A program made the position numbers and the translations under genes. Source: an uncultured Prochlorococcus sp. (GTDB taxonomy: Bacteria; Cyanobacteriota; Cyanobacteriia; PCC-6307; Cyanobiaceae). Taken from it: a stretch of DNA of 64,000 nt. Below the pieces are notes generated by a model that saw nothing but the letters and a program-made list of their open reading frames with translations, made no database searches and was not told where the DNA came from. The stretch lies in assembly GCA_902627325.1 (NCBI GenBank), contig CACOIM010000003.1:1-64000 (forward strand). Direction: 5' to 3'. Below are positions 20,697-32,137 of the stretch, piece by piece. Numbering within the stretch: the first letter of the stretch is position 1; each line of letters begins with the position of its first letter.

Positions 20697-22580
20697 ATGC
20701 TTTTAAGCGAGTTAAGTCACCCTAATCAGCTTCATGGCTTAACAGTATCACAACTTGAGGAAATTGCTTGTCAAATTAGAGAAAGACACTTACAAGTTGT
20801 TTCTACAAGTGGTGGTCATCTTGGACCGGGATTAGGAGTCGTTGAACTGACATTAGCTTTATATCAAACATTAGATCTTGATATTGATAAGGTTGTTTGG
20901 GATGTAGGGCATCAAGCATACCCTCATAAATTAATTACAGGACGTTTTAATGACTTTGATTCATTAAGACAGGAGAAAGGCATTGCAGGTTACTTAAAAA
21001 GAAGCGAAAGCTCATTTGATCATTTTGGCGCAGGTCATGCTAGTACTTCTATCTCTGCTGCTTTAGGCATGGCATTGGCAAGAGATAAAAATGGAGGAGA
21101 TCATAAATGTGTAGCCGTTATTGGAGATGGAGCTCTCACTGGAGGCATGGCTTTAGAAGCAATTAATCATGCAGGAACTCTCCCCAATACTCCATTTTTA
21201 GTGGTGCTTAATGATAACGATATGTCAATCTCACCACCAGTTGGTGCTTTATCTACCTATCTAAATAAGGTGAGGCTTAGTCCCCCTCTACAGTTCTTAT
21301 CTAATAGTGTTCAAGAAAGTGTCAAAAATATTCCAATTATTGGCAAAGATATCCCAGAGGAACTTAAAACTATTCAAGGTAGCGTTAGAAGATTAGCTGT
21401 ACCAAAAGTTGGAGCTGTATTTGAAGAGTTAGGATTCACATATATGGGGCCAATTGACGGACATGATATATCAAATTTAATAAATACTTTTAATGCAGCC
21501 CATAGATTAAAGAAACCAGTTTTAGTGCACGTAGTCACGACAAAAGGAAAAGGATATACTTATGCTGAAGCTGATCAAGTAGGATATCATGCTCAATCCT
21601 CTTTTGATCTTACAACAGGTAAATCTATTCCATCTAGTAAACCTAAACCTAGTAGTTATAGTAAAATTTTTGGTCAAACATTATTAAAAATATGCGAACA
21701 GGATAGTAAAGTTATTGGAATCACTGCAGCCATGGCTACTGGTACTGGACTTGATCTTTTACAGAAAAATATTCCAGACCAATATATTGATGTAGGTATT
21801 GCAGAACAACATGCTGTTACTCTTGCAGCAGGGATGTCATGTGATGGCTTAAAACCTGTAGTAGCTATTTATAGTACTTTTCTACAAAGAGCTTTTGATC
21901 AACTTATTCATGACGTAGGTATTCAAAAATTACCTGTTTCGTTTGTTTTAGATAGAGCTGGCATAGTTGGTGCTGATGGACCAACACATCAAGGTCAATA
22001 TGATATTAGTTATATGAGATCTATACCCAATTTTGTTTTGATGGCTCCAAAAGATGAAGCAGAACTTCAAAGGATGCTAATTACCTCTATCAATCATAAA
22101 GGTCCGACAGCATTAAGAATACCTCGAGGATCAGGCTTAGGAGTAGCTACTATGGATGAGGGTTGGGAGCCAGTTGAAATTGGAAAAGGAGAAATTATTA
22201 ATGAAGGAGATGATGTTTTAATAATCGCTTATGGGTCAATGGTTGCTGCAGCAGTTGAGACTTCTAACTTATTAAAAGTGAATAATATAAACCCTTGTAT
22301 TATAAATGCCAGATTTGTTAGACCCTTAGATAGTAAGCTTATTTTACCTTTAGCGCAAAAAATTAAAAAAATAGTAACTATGGAAGAAGGAACTATTATC
22401 GGCGGGTTTGGTTCAGCAATTGTTGAATTATTAAATGATAATGATATTCATGTACCTGTTTTAAGATTAGGAATACCTGACGTTTTGGTCGATCATGCAT
22501 CTCCAGATCAAAGTAAAAAAACATTAGGTCTAACACCTGAACAAATGTCAGAAAGTATATTAAATAAATTTAATAGCTAG
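20697..22580 (+). CDS. dxs: 1-deoxy-D-xylulose-5-phosphate synthase
   Basis: [42 protein letters not shown]. Confidence 0.98.
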   Translation: MLLSELSHPNQLHGLTVSQLEEIACQIRERHLQVVSTSGGHLGPGLGVVELTLALYQTLDLDIDKVVWDVGHQAYPHKLITGRFNDFDSLRQEKGIAGYLKRSESSFDHFGAGHASTSISAALGMALARDKNGGDHKCVAVIGDGALTGGMALEAINHAGTLPNTPFLVVLNDNDMSISPPVGALSTYLNKVRLSPPLQFLSNSVQESVKNIPIIGKDIPEELKTIQGSVRRLAVPKVGAVFEELGFTYMGPIDGHDISNLINTFNAAHRLKKPVLVHVVTTKGKGYTYAEADQVGYHAQSSFDLTTGKSIPSSKPKPSSYSKIFGQTLLKICEQDSKVIGITAAMATGTGLDLLQKNIPDQYIDVGIAEQHAVTLAAGMSCDGLKPVVAIYSTFLQRAFDQLIHDVGIQKLPVSFVLDRAGIVGADGPTHQGQYDISYMRSIPNFVLMAPKDEAELQRMLITSINHKGPTALRIPRGSGLGVATMDEGWEPVEIGKGEIINEGDDVLIIAYGSMVAAAVETSNLLKVNNINPCIINARFVRPLDSKLILPLAQKIKKIVTMEEGTIIGGFGSAIVELLNDNDIHVPVLRLGIPDVLVDHASPDQSKKTLGLTPEQMSESILNKFNS

Positions 22581-22605
22581 TATAAAAATATTTCTTAAAA
22601 AACCA

Positions 22606-22869
22606 TTACAGAACACCTCTAGCTGCTAATCCTAAAATTGAACCAATTCCTAAAAGATGTCCTAAGCAATTGGCTCCAACGAATGCACCATGACTTAAGC
22701 CTCCAAAAAATCTTGCATTTGGCATAGCAAAACCTTCATTTGGTTTCCTAATTGTTGCTCTTGCAATTGCATATGCAAGTATATTACAGGTAATCATTAC
22801 AAGAGCACATTTTGGTGACCATTCAAATGTTGCTGGCGCAGAAGAAACTGCAAATAAAGTATTAATCAT
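22606..22869 (-). CDS. psaK: Photosystem I subunit PsaK
   Basis: PsaK-type sequence MITCNILAYAIARATIRKP, GGLSHGAFVGANCLGHLLGIGSILGL. Confidence 0.93.
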   Translation of the reverse strand: MINTLFAVSSAPATFEWSPKCALVMITCNILAYAIARATIRKPNEGFAMPNARFFGGLSHGAFVGANCLGHLLGIGSILGLAARGVL

Positions 22870-22934
22870 GATAATTTTTTAATAACACTATTCTGCATCA
22901 TTTTGTGTTTATTTACGAAGAATTTGAATATATC

Positions 22935-23306
22935 TTAAGAGTTTTTTACTTCAATTTTTTTTAGGAGATTTGTGAAGCCTAACAATATTATAAAATCGGT
23001 TATTGTTAAAAACGCTTCAGCAAAGCCATGGAATGAATCAATTTCAACAAGCGATTTATCATAAACCGTTAATGAAATCACTGAAAATATAATAGTTATT
23101 AAGACAAAGAGTAATGTTAACGAAAACCCTATTTTTATTGTTTTACTTATTTTAGGGTTTTTATAAAGATAATATAGAAAAACTGAGTAGGGAATTATCG
23201 AAATTATAAATATGTAGTTATTATCTATTTCTGATAAATAATCAAATAATCCTTTTAAATAATTACTCATAATAACTTGAATTTTTAAATAAATAATACG
23301 AAGCAA
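22935..23306 (-). CDS. DUF3593-like membrane protein
   Basis: Multi-TM protein paired with the DUF2499-like ORF; likely start at internal MSNYLKG (23270). Confidence 0.7.
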   Translation of the reverse strand: MLRIIYLKIQVIMSNYLKGLFDYLSEIDNNYIFIISIIPYSVFLYYLYKNPKISKTIKIGFSLTLLFVLITIIFSVISLTVYDKSLVEIDSFHGFAEAFLTITDFIILLGFTNLLKKIEVKNS

Positions 23307-23565
23307 CTGCTAATGTTGAATTTCCTATTGTGGTGAAAATTCCTTGAAGTGAAACCAAACCATATAGTTGCATTGGATTATCATATATATGCCAGGTTAT
23401 AGCGCACATTGCTCCGATTAGATTAGGAATCATTGCTAATCCAAGCCAGAAAAAATAAGTATAATCTTTGTAGGAGCTAATTTGATTAACTACAAATATA
23501 GCAGCTATCCATTCTAGGACACTTGATATATGAATAATCCAATTAGTAAAAGATAATTCGTGCAA
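23263..23565 (-). CDS. DUF2499-like membrane protein
   Basis: SFTNWIIHISSVLEWIAAI, LAMIPNLIGAMCAITWHIYDN; overlaps the following ORF. Confidence 0.75.
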   Translation of the reverse strand: MHELSFTNWIIHISSVLEWIAAIFVVNQISSYKDYTYFFWLGLAMIPNLIGAMCAITWHIYDNPMQLYGLVSLQGIFTTIGNSTLAVASYYLFKNSSYYE

Positions 23566-23569
23566 AATT

Positions 23570-24103
23570 TTATAAATTTTTTTCTAAAACTTTAAATACT
23601 TCTTTAGCGTGATTTATTGGAGAAACACTTATCCATCTATAGATAACTTTTCCTTCAGGTGATATTAAAAAAGTATTTCTATCTGAGTAGGGAGGTATCC
23701 AAGATCCGTATTTTTCACTTACTAAACCATTAGAATCAGATAATAAAGTATAATTTATAGCTTTTGAATTACAAAAACTATCATGAGAGTCTTCATTATC
23801 TGCACTTACACCAACTATCTCAGCATTGTATTTGGAGAATTTATTCTTTAGATCGGAAAAGCCTTTTGCTTCTATGGTGCAACCAGTTGTAAAATCTTTA
23901 GGATAAAAATATAAGATAAGCCATTTATTTTTAAAATCTTTTAAATCCCATTTAGTTTTATTTTTAAATTTAGTATTAACGCCATTAAGAGAGAAATCTG
24001 GTGCAAAATCCCCAATTTCTGGAGCAAAATCAAATGAGTATGCTTTTGGAGGATAAATAAAAATTGAGCAAAATAATATAAAACTTAAAAAAAAACTTCT
24101 CAT
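23570..24103 (-). CDS. Peroxiredoxin Q/BCP with N-terminal signal peptide
   Basis: GDFAPDFSLNG, LYFYPKDFTTGCTIEAKGF; hydrophobic N-terminus. Confidence 0.92.
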   Translation of the reverse strand: MRSFFLSFILFCSIFIYPPKAYSFDFAPEIGDFAPDFSLNGVNTKFKNKTKWDLKDFKNKWLILYFYPKDFTTGCTIEAKGFSDLKNKFSKYNAEIVGVSADNEDSHDSFCNSKAINYTLLSDSNGLVSEKYGSWIPPYSDRNTFLISPEGKVIYRWISVSPINHAKEVFKVLEKNL

Positions 24104-24109
24104 TTATAT

Positions 24110-24346
24110 TTAAAAATTGCTGAGATCCACACCCTGGGATTTAGCGAATTTATCTAATCCAACTTTTTGAATGGATTTAAGTGCCTTTGTACTAATTCTC
24201 AAAGTTACCCATTTATTTTTTTCTTGCCACCATAATCTTCTTTTTTGTAAATTTACCTGTTGTAATTTCTTTGTCCTAATATGTGAATGACTAACAGCCA
24301 TACCATTATTAGCTCTTGCTCCAGTAAGTACGCAAACTCTAGACAT
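24110..24346 (-). CDS. rpmB: 50S ribosomal protein L28
   Basis: [34 protein letters not shown]. Confidence 0.97.
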   Translation of the reverse strand: MSRVCVLTGARANNGMAVSHSHIRTKKLQQVNLQKRRLWWQEKNKWVTLRISTKALKSIQKVGLDKFAKSQGVDLSNF

Positions 24347-24386
24347 ATTTCTGCAAATAGTTAATAAAATCCTATCATATTGAGTT

Positions 24387-26288
24387 TTAATTTGGATTTA
24401 ATAACTCTGTTAATAATTCAGCATTATTTAGTTGTAAATCTACGATTTGCTTTTGATCTAATCCCCCTACTGTTAACTTTGCCATTGTATAAATATGATT
24501 TGCTATTCTTCCTGTTAAAGAAATTTCGTCGGAATCATTTTCGTTTAAAATTATTTTTTTATCTGAAAATTTAATTAAGCCATCGATTAAAGGATGGTCT
24601 TTATTTACTAAAAGTACGTGATATTCAGGTAAACCGGGAATCTTTTGTTCCATATATGCTCCCATATCATTGATTCTTCTCATTTGCTCTGGAAGTAAAA
24701 TTAATGCGGGAGGAGCATTATTATTTTTAAGAGATTGAACCTTGACTGTAACCTTGTCATTGTTGAGAGCTTTCGTAATAATTTCTTTTATATGGTCAGT
24801 ATGAGATTTCCCGTCTTTGTCAACAATTTCAGGTGAGTCTTTCTCTAACTCATCGTTTATTTCAGAATCAACTCTTTGAAATTTATATTTCTCATTTTGA
24901 GTCTCTAACCAAGGAATAAATTGTGCGTCTATTAAAGGGTCAGCTTTTACAACCTCTCTGTTATTAGATAGCCATAAATTTAAAGCATTAGATTGAGAAA
25001 TTTCATCTGTGCAATAAATAATTTTATTATCATCATCATTTTTATTTCTATTTGCATAATTTTCTAACGTAGTAAAAAATTTATCATTAAATTTGACTAA
25101 GAATTTTTTCTCTATTTCTTTTTCTTTGTCTAAATTTAAACCTAATTTTGTTTCAAAAATAATACTGTTTAGAGCAAGATCAGAAAACTTTTCATCTTCC
25201 ATTACACCAATTTTTACAAATGCAGAAATTGAATCCCAAATTTCTGCATAAAACTCAGGATTATTTTTCAACAAATCTTTCAATTTATTAGCAATCTTTT
25301 TAGATATAAAGGAAGAAATTGATCTTACTTTTCTATCTGTTTGTAGTGCACTTCTACTAACATTTAAAGGGATATCAGTCGAGTCAATTACACCTCTTAA
25401 AGGTAATAAATATCTAGGAACAATTTCTTTAATCGAATCGCTTACGAAAACTTGATTACAATACAACTTTATCTCTCCCTTCTCCCAATCTGCTCTGCCA
25501 GAAAGTTTTGGAAAATATAAAATACCTTGTATATTATATGGAAAATCAGTATTGAGATGAATCCAAAGTAGTGGTTCTCCTTGGTAAGGATATAAGTATT
25601 TATAAAGCTCAATATAATCTTCATCATTAAGCTCATTTGGATTCTTTCTCCAAGGGGGATTCTTTTTGTTAATACATTCTCCTTCCAATAAAACGTCTAT
25701 TGGCATGAAGTCACAATATTTTTTTATTAAAGATTTAATTCTAGCTGGTTCAATAAATTCTTTCTCTTCATCTAATAAATATAAAATTACATCGGTACCA
25801 ATTTCTTCCCTCTCAGTATCCTCTAAAGTAAAACTTGGTGATCCGTCACATGACCATTTAAAAGCTTTATTTTCTCCTATGGCTGATTTTGTAATTATTT
25901 CAACCTTATCAGAAACCATGAAACTAGAGTAAAAACCTAATCCAAAGTGCCCTATAAATTCATCATTATCTTTTTTATATTTTTCTAGAAATTCCTCTGC
26001 ACTTGAGAAGGCCACTTGATTAATATATTTTTTAATTTCTTCATCATTCATGCCAATACCATTATCTGAAATAGTAAGCGTATTTTTTTCTCTATCAATA
26101 GTTATTTTGACTTGAGGCGATTCGCAATTCTCACAATCGCCGGCAAATGAAGCCATCCTCCTCTTACTAATTGCATCAACTGAATTGCTAACTAATTCTC
26201 TCAAGAATATTTCGTGGTCAGAATAAACAGCTTTTTTTATAATTGGAAAAATATTTTCGGTATTTATACGAATCTTACCTTTTTGCAT
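24387..26288 (-). CDS. htpG: Chaperone protein HtpG (Hsp90)
   Basis: [36 protein letters not shown]. Confidence 0.97.
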   Translation of the reverse strand: MQKGKIRINTENIFPIIKKAVYSDHEIFLRELVSNSVDAISKRRMASFAGDCENCESPQVKITIDREKNTLTISDNGIGMNDEEIKKYINQVAFSSAEEFLEKYKKDNDEFIGHFGLGFYSSFMVSDKVEIITKSAIGENKAFKWSCDGSPSFTLEDTEREEIGTDVILYLLDEEKEFIEPARIKSLIKKYCDFMPIDVLLEGECINKKNPPWRKNPNELNDEDYIELYKYLYPYQGEPLLWIHLNTDFPYNIQGILYFPKLSGRADWEKGEIKLYCNQVFVSDSIKEIVPRYLLPLRGVIDSTDIPLNVSRSALQTDRKVRSISSFISKKIANKLKDLLKNNPEFYAEIWDSISAFVKIGVMEDEKFSDLALNSIIFETKLGLNLDKEKEIEKKFLVKFNDKFFTTLENYANRNKNDDDNKIIYCTDEISQSNALNLWLSNNREVVKADPLIDAQFIPWLETQNEKYKFQRVDSEINDELEKDSPEIVDKDGKSHTDHIKEIITKALNNDKVTVKVQSLKNNNAPPALILLPEQMRRINDMGAYMEQKIPGLPEYHVLLVNKDHPLIDGLIKFSDKKIILNENDSDEISLTGRIANHIYTMAKLTVGGLDQKQIVDLQLNNAELLTELLNPN

Positions 26289-26471
26289 TTATTTAAAATG
26301 TATTTTCAACTTATTTTATTTCTTAAGTACTTTTAGTACAAGTTTTGTTAGGAGTATTGTCCGTACAATAAAGAAAAAAGGTTCTTATAATAATAATTTT
26401 ATATAAAATAAATTTAATTAATTTGAATAAAAAGATTGAATAATATTATATATAAGTAGGTTTATTTAATA

Positions 26472-27623
26472 TTATTTAACCCACTCAATTTCAGAACAAT
26501 TATTTTCCTTCATTAGATTTTCTGATAATGAAATATCATTACAAGGATTAATCTCAAGAATAGTAATAATACCTTTTTCATGAAGTCTTTTTTGAGCCTC
26601 TATTGCTTTTGGTAAATCTTTTTTTTCTTTATAAAGTAATAATAATTTTTTATTTACTTTATTTTCCTCCTTAATAACTTTTCTTAAATTATCTATAGAA
26701 ATACTAAAACCTAAACCATTTGGAACAATTTCTTTTGGATTAAAAAATCGAACTAGTTCATCATATCTACCACCCTTAGCAATAATTGACTTTTCTCCAT
26801 TTTTTATACTTATTAGTTGAAAAACTATTCCCTCATATAAATTTAAGTGTGGCTGAAATGTAGGATCTAATTGAATACTAATTCCATATTTATTAGCAAT
26901 AGGTTGAATCGTATTAAATAAATATCTTAGATCATCTAAAGCTTTATTATTTCCAAACAAATTTGATAACTTATCTATTACTTTATTTGGATCACCTCTG
27001 GTGTATAAAAGATCATTAAGTATATCTTTATCCTGTTGAGAAATCTTAAGTTTATTTAAGTTATCTTGATCTAAATTTATCATACTTTTTTTTATTTCTT
27101 CGTAATTATTATTTTTATATTTATGAAGAATTAAATCCATTATTGTAGTGCTACTTACAAGAAAGATTAAATTACAATTTTCTTTTAATTTTAATTTATC
27201 AATTGAGTCAAAAAGTATATTAATAACCTCTATTTCAGGAAATTCAGTATCATATCCAATTAATTCAATCCCACTTTGTATCCTCTCATTAAACCTTTGG
27301 GAATTTTTAACTCCATCCTTCTTTTCAAATATTACTCCATTATTCCATAATCGTATTGGTCTTTTTTTATTTATTAATCTTGTTGAAATTAGTTTAACAA
27401 TTGAAGTTGTCATTTCTGGCCTAAGACATAATGACTTATTACTTACTAAAGTAACTAATTCGTCCTGATTAATAACTCCACTTGTTTTTAGGATTTCGAT
27501 ATTATTTAACATTGAAGGAGCAATTTTCTCATAACCCCATAATTTATAAACCTTATTTAATGTATTAACTATTTGTGAATTCTTTCTAACATCTAATAAA
27601 TTAAACTCCTTGATATCATTCAT
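26472..27623 (-). CDS. hisZ: ATP phosphoribosyltransferase regulatory subunit HisZ-like (HisRS-like)
   Basis: Class II aaRS fold motifs (CLRPEMTTSIVKL, IAKGGRYDEL, PNGLGFSISIDNL); probable start at internal MNDIKEF, ORF extends to 27692. Confidence 0.75.
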   Translation of the reverse strand: MNDIKEFNLLDVRKNSQIVNTLNKVYKLWGYEKIAPSMLNNIEILKTSGVINQDELVTLVSNKSLCLRPEMTTSIVKLISTRLINKKRPIRLWNNGVIFEKKDGVKNSQRFNERIQSGIELIGYDTEFPEIEVINILFDSIDKLKLKENCNLIFLVSSTTIMDLILHKYKNNNYEEIKKSMINLDQDNLNKLKISQQDKDILNDLLYTRGDPNKVIDKLSNLFGNNKALDDLRYLFNTIQPIANKYGISIQLDPTFQPHLNLYEGIVFQLISIKNGEKSIIAKGGRYDELVRFFNPKEIVPNGLGFSISIDNLRKVIKEENKVNKKLLLLYKEKKDLPKAIEAQKRLHEKGIITILEINPCNDISLSENLMKENNCSEIEWVK

Positions 27624-27633
27624 TTTGGTATTT

Positions 27634-28482
27634 TTAAGTATAAAAATTGGTTTTAAAGGGAGTAACTTGTGATAGCTGCTCTTTGAGTTCAATATTAATT
27701 TTAGGATTACAAGCTAAAATTTTCCCGGAATTGAGGTCTAATTCTCCATTGGGATAATTGGAAATAATTCCTCCTGCTTCATAAACAATAATAGCACCAG
27801 CAGCAATATCCCATATCTGTAATCCTCTTTCCCAAAAACCATCTACTTTCCCTGCAGCAACAAATGCCAGATCAACTGCTGCTGCCCCTCCTCTTCTTAC
27901 TCCTCTCGTTTTATGAGTAAGCCAGCAAAACTCAGCATAATTATTATTTTCGGTTTCAAACCTATCATATGCAAAACCTGTTACTAATAAACTTTCAGAT
28001 AAATTATTTGAATTTGAAACTTTAATTTTTTCATTATTGCAATATGAACCTTTGGTAATACAACCCCAATAAAGTTCATTTAAATATGGAATGGATACTG
28101 CTCCTAGAATTGGTATTCCCTTATAAACAAGTCCAATTGAGGTTCCAAAAAATGGATATCCATGAGAATAATTTGTTGTACCATCCAATGGATCTATGCA
28201 CCATATTAAATCAGATGATTTATTAGATTGACCACTTTCCTCAGCTAGAATTGTAATTTTTGGAGTTTGATCTATTAGATAATCTTTAATTTTTCTCTCA
28301 ACCTCAAGATCAACATTTGTAACAAGATCGCCTTCTCTACCTTTAGATGAAATTTTTTGAATTTTGTTGTAATTTGAGTTAATTATTTCAGAACCAATTG
28401 TTGCTGCATTTTTAGCCACTTTAGTAAGGTTATCTAGATTTATATCGATTTTCAAATTATTGAATTTTTCAGCTATATTCAT
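27634..28482 (-). CDS. Inositol monophosphatase family protein
   Basis: WCIDPLDGTTNYSHGYPFFGTSIGL, WDIAAGAIIVYEAGG; start likely MNIAEKF rather than the 28605 ORF start. Confidence 0.9.
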   Translation of the reverse strand: MNIAEKFNNLKIDINLDNLTKVAKNAATIGSEIINSNYNKIQKISSKGREGDLVTNVDLEVERKIKDYLIDQTPKITILAEESGQSNKSSDLIWCIDPLDGTTNYSHGYPFFGTSIGLVYKGIPILGAVSIPYLNELYWGCITKGSYCNNEKIKVSNSNNLSESLLVTGFAYDRFETENNNYAEFCWLTHKTRGVRRGGAAAVDLAFVAAGKVDGFWERGLQIWDIAAGAIIVYEAGGIISNYPNGELDLNSGKILACNPKINIELKEQLSQVTPFKTNFYT

Positions 28483-28486
28483 TTCA

Positions 28487-28861
28487 CTAATCTTCTTCAA
28501 ATTCCCATGGAGGAGCAACTCTGGTACTTCCTTGTCCAAAGAATTGTCCAAATTGCAATTCATAAACCTCGTCATAGTATGTTGTTTCAACTTCAACATC
28601 TTCAAGAGCTTTACCTACGCAAAGCAATGCATATCCTTGATCCTTTAGGGCTTGAGAGACTCCCATTGCATGTCTTTGTTCAAGTTTACCCGAAATAATT
28701 TTTACAGCACATTCAGTACAACATCCATTCCTACATGAGAAAGGAAGTCTTAAACCTTTTTTCTCAAATTCCTTTAAAATATATTCATCACTACTAACAT
28801 CTTCTTGATAAACTTTACCAGTAACTTTATTTTTTATAGTGACTTTAAACTTTTTTTTCAA
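28487..28861 (-). CDS. Plant-type 2Fe-2S ferredoxin with C-terminal extension (FdC2-like)
   Basis: CX4CX2C cluster (SCRNGCCTECAV) and distal YALLCVG; extension QFGQFFGQGSTRVAPPWEFEED. Confidence 0.88.
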   Translation of the reverse strand: MKKKFKVTIKNKVTGKVYQEDVSSDEYILKEFEKKGLRLPFSCRNGCCTECAVKIISGKLEQRHAMGVSQALKDQGYALLCVGKALEDVEVETTYYDEVYELQFGQFFGQGSTRVAPPWEFEED

Positions 28862-28910
28862 GTATCTTTCCTCAATTTAGGGGTCCTAAAAGGTTAAAAT
28901 AGTGTTTGTT

Positions 28911-28997
28911 GGAGAGGTGGCCGAGTGGTTGAAGGCGCAGCACTGGAAATGCTGTATAGGGGCAACTCTATCGAGGGTTCGAATCCCTCTCTCTCCG
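28911..28997 (+). tRNA. tRNA-Ser(GGA)
   Basis: GGAGAGG acceptor paired with TCTCTCC, D-arm GGCCGAGTGGTTGAAGGC, anticodon GGA at 28945-28947, long variable arm, T-arm GAGGGTTCGAATCCCTC. Confidence 0.96.
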
Positions 28998-29235
28998 TTT
29001 AAATATAAATCAAATAAGTACATAAATAAAGATAAGTACATCAAATTTTAAGTTCTATTGATTAAATTCTCATGATAATTATTTTTGTGAATTAATTTAA
29101 AGATAAATTCTGAATAAAAAATATTAATAATTGAACTTAACAAAAGGGATATTTTTACTAATATAAGAACAATATTATAATTTATTTGTTTTAATCAAAT
29201 TTTGAAGTTAAATTTTAGTTATCCATAATAAATTT

Positions 29236-31233
29236 ATGGGGAAAATAGTTGGAATTGATTTAGGAACTACTAACTCCGTAGTTGGAGTAATAGAAGCCGG
29301 TCGCCCAGTAATAATTGCTAGTTCCGAAGGTACTAGAACAACACCTTCGATAGTTGGATTCACTAAAGATTCTGAGATTGTTATTGGTGATCAAGCAAGA
29401 AGACAAATGGTTTTAAATCCTAAAAATACTTTTTTTAACTTGAAAAGATTTGTAGGTCGAGAGTGGGATGAGCTAGATGAAACGAGTATATCTGTCCCAT
29501 ACAACATCAAGTCAAATGACAATGGGAATGTCAGGGTTTTAAGTCCTTTTACACAAAGAGAATACGCACCAGAAGAGTTAGTCAGTTCAATTATTAGGAA
29601 ATTAATAGATGATGCAGAAACATTTCTTGGTGACACAATAGATTCAGCGGTTATAACTGTCCCTGCTTATTTTAATGAATCACAAAGACAAGCCACTAAG
29701 GATGCGGCTCTTTTAGCAGGTATTAAAGTCGAAAGAATATTAAATGAACCAACAGCTGCAGCCTTAGCATATGGCTTTGAAAAAAGATCAGCCAATAACG
29801 TTTTAGTTTTTGATTTAGGGGGTGGTACATTTGATGTTTCATTATTAAAAATTTCTAATGGCGTTTTTGATGTCAAAGCAACATGTGGAGATACTCAACT
29901 CGGTGGAAATAATTTTGATTCAAAAATAGTTGATTGGTTAGCAGAAAAATTCTTAGCTAAGTATAAAATTGACTTACGCAGAGATAGGCAAGCACTTCAA
30001 AGACTTACAGAAGCTGCTGAAAAGGCAAAATGTGAGTTGTCAGGCTTAACTAAAACAAAAATTTCTCTTCCTTTTATAACGACAAATGAACAAGGACCTC
30101 TTCATATAGAAGAGACTTTAGATAGAAAACTTTTTGAATCCTTATCTCAGGATTTACTAGATAGATTACTGGAGCCAGTACAAATTGCATTAGATGATTC
30201 AGGATGGAATACTGATGAAGTTGATGAAGTAGTTCTTGTAGGTGGCTCAACAAGAATACCAATGATTCAACAACTAGTTAAAACACTTGTGCCTAACGAC
30301 CCATGTCAATCTGTTAATCCAGATGAAGTTGTAGCAATTGGTGCGGCAATTCAATCAGGAATTTTAAGCGGAGAACTAAGAGATTTGCTTTTAAATGATG
30401 TAACTCCTCTCTCATTAGGTCTAGAAACCATTGGAGGATTAATGAAAGTATTAATTCCAAGAAATACTCCTATACCAGTAAGACAGTCAGATGTTTTTAG
30501 TACTTCTGAGGCTAATCAATCTTCTGTTTTCATAAAAATTTGTCAAGGAGAAAGACCACTTGCTGGAGAAAATAAATCATTAGGAAAATTTAGATTATCA
30601 GGTATTCCTCCAGCTCCAAGAGGCATACCTCAAGTACAAGTAGCTTTTGATATTGATGCTAATGGATTACTTGAAGTTAGTGCTACCGATAGAACCACAG
30701 GTAGGAACCAGTCTGTAAGCATAACTGGAGGATCTAATTTAAATGAAGATGAAATTAATAAAATTATTAACGAGGCTAAATCTAAAGCAAGTGAAGATAA
30801 AAAAAAGAGATCAGTTATAGATAGGAAAAATAATGCTCTCACCCTCATAGCTCAAGCAGAAAGAAGACTTAGGGATGCTTCTCTAGAATTCGGTCCCTTT
30901 GGAGCCGAAAGACAGCAAAGAGCAGTAGAAATTGCAATACAGGATGTTGAAGAATTTTTAGAGGATGAAGACCCTCAGGAATTAGAACTTTCATGTAGTG
31001 CTTTACAAGAGGCTTTATTCGGATTAAATAGAAAATTTGCAGCTGAAAGGAAAACCGAAAGCAACCCTCTTCAAGGAATCAAGAATACTTTTGGGTCAAT
31101 AAAAGATGAATTATTTTCAGATGATTACTGGGACGATGATCCATGGGATAACCAAGTAGATAGAAATTATAGAAATTCGAGGTATGGTAATTCTAGGGAC
31201 GATGATCCATGGGACAATGACTACTTCCTCTAA
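29236..31233 (+). CDS. dnaK: Chaperone DnaK (Hsp70)
   Basis: GIDLGTTNSVVGV, VFDLGGGTFDVSLLKI, LVGGSTRIPMIQQLV; acidic DDDPWDN-rich tail. Confidence 0.97.
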   Translation: MGKIVGIDLGTTNSVVGVIEAGRPVIIASSEGTRTTPSIVGFTKDSEIVIGDQARRQMVLNPKNTFFNLKRFVGREWDELDETSISVPYNIKSNDNGNVRVLSPFTQREYAPEELVSSIIRKLIDDAETFLGDTIDSAVITVPAYFNESQRQATKDAALLAGIKVERILNEPTAAALAYGFEKRSANNVLVFDLGGGTFDVSLLKISNGVFDVKATCGDTQLGGNNFDSKIVDWLAEKFLAKYKIDLRRDRQALQRLTEAAEKAKCELSGLTKTKISLPFITTNEQGPLHIEETLDRKLFESLSQDLLDRLLEPVQIALDDSGWNTDEVDEVVLVGGSTRIPMIQQLVKTLVPNDPCQSVNPDEVVAIGAAIQSGILSGELRDLLLNDVTPLSLGLETIGGLMKVLIPRNTPIPVRQSDVFSTSEANQSSVFIKICQGERPLAGENKSLGKFRLSGIPPAPRGIPQVQVAFDIDANGLLEVSATDRTTGRNQSVSITGGSNLNEDEINKIINEAKSKASEDKKKRSVIDRKNNALTLIAQAERRLRDASLEFGPFGAERQQRAVEIAIQDVEEFLEDEDPQELELSCSALQEALFGLNRKFAAERKTESNPLQGIKNTFGSIKDELFSDDYWDDDPWDNQVDRNYRNSRYGNSRDDDPWDNDYFL

Positions 31234-32119
31234 AACTGATTACTTATCTATTTTAGGATTATCAAAGAATTTTGATGATTTTGAACTAAAAAAGGCCTTT
31301 CGTAGAGAAGCTAGAAAATGGCATCCAGATTTAAATAAAAATGATATTAATGCCGAAGAACGTTTCAAATTAATAAATGAAGCTTATGAATTTTTACGTG
31401 ATCCTAAACAAAGAGCTTCCATCAATGGTAAAGAACCTATTAATAAAAATAATTTTGCAACCGGATTCCCTAAATTTGAAGAATATTTAGATATGCTCTA
31501 CGGATTTAATAAATATTCCGAAAATGAATCAGAAAAAGATTTTCAAGAAGAGGATATATACGAAGAAGAATTTGATAATTTTGATTATCCTGCTAAATCA
31601 CCTAGTGAACCTCCACCTGTTAAATCCTTTCAAGACGTTGAAACAATAATTGAATTATCTCCAGAAGAGGCACTTATGGGCTCAACAATATTAATTGAAC
31701 TTGAGGATAAAACTATTGTTGAAGTTGATACGCCTCCTTTTGCAGGAGATGGGTGGAGGCTTAGGTTAGAAAATATTGCTAGAGGAGGAAAAGATCATTA
31801 TCTTCAATTAAAAGTTCAAACTTCAGAAGGGTTGAGAATTGATGGATTAAGGGTCCTTTACAAACTTGAATTATTCCCACCTGATGCACTTTTGGGTTGC
31901 GCAGTTGATGTACCTACTCTTGAAGGTAATGTTACTCTTCAGGTACCTCCAAAATCCTCAACAGGAAGATTACTTAGGCTCAAAGGTAGAGGATTAGTTC
32001 ACGGTAATGATATTGGTGATCAGTACGTAGAAATTGTTGTTGTTATCCCTGCTAATATGAATGATGAAGAAATTGCTTTGTATTCAAGATTACAGGAATT
32101 ATCCCTTTCAGAAGCCTAA
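31217..32119 (+). CDS. DnaJ-type co-chaperone (CbpA-like)
   Basis: J domain DYLSILGLSKNF...FRREARKWHPDLNKN, DnaJ C-terminal domain; ATG at 31217 overlaps dnaK by 17 nt. Confidence 0.92.
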   Translation: MTTSSKTDYLSILGLSKNFDDFELKKAFRREARKWHPDLNKNDINAEERFKLINEAYEFLRDPKQRASINGKEPINKNNFATGFPKFEEYLDMLYGFNKYSENESEKDFQEEDIYEEEFDNFDYPAKSPSEPPPVKSFQDVETIIELSPEEALMGSTILIELEDKTIVEVDTPPFAGDGWRLRLENIARGGKDHYLQLKVQTSEGLRIDGLRVLYKLELFPPDALLGCAVDVPTLEGNVTLQVPPKSSTGRLLRLKGRGLVHGNDIGDQYVEIVVVIPANMNDEEIALYSRLQELSLSEA

Positions 32120-32137
32120 CTTTTAAAGACCTTAACC

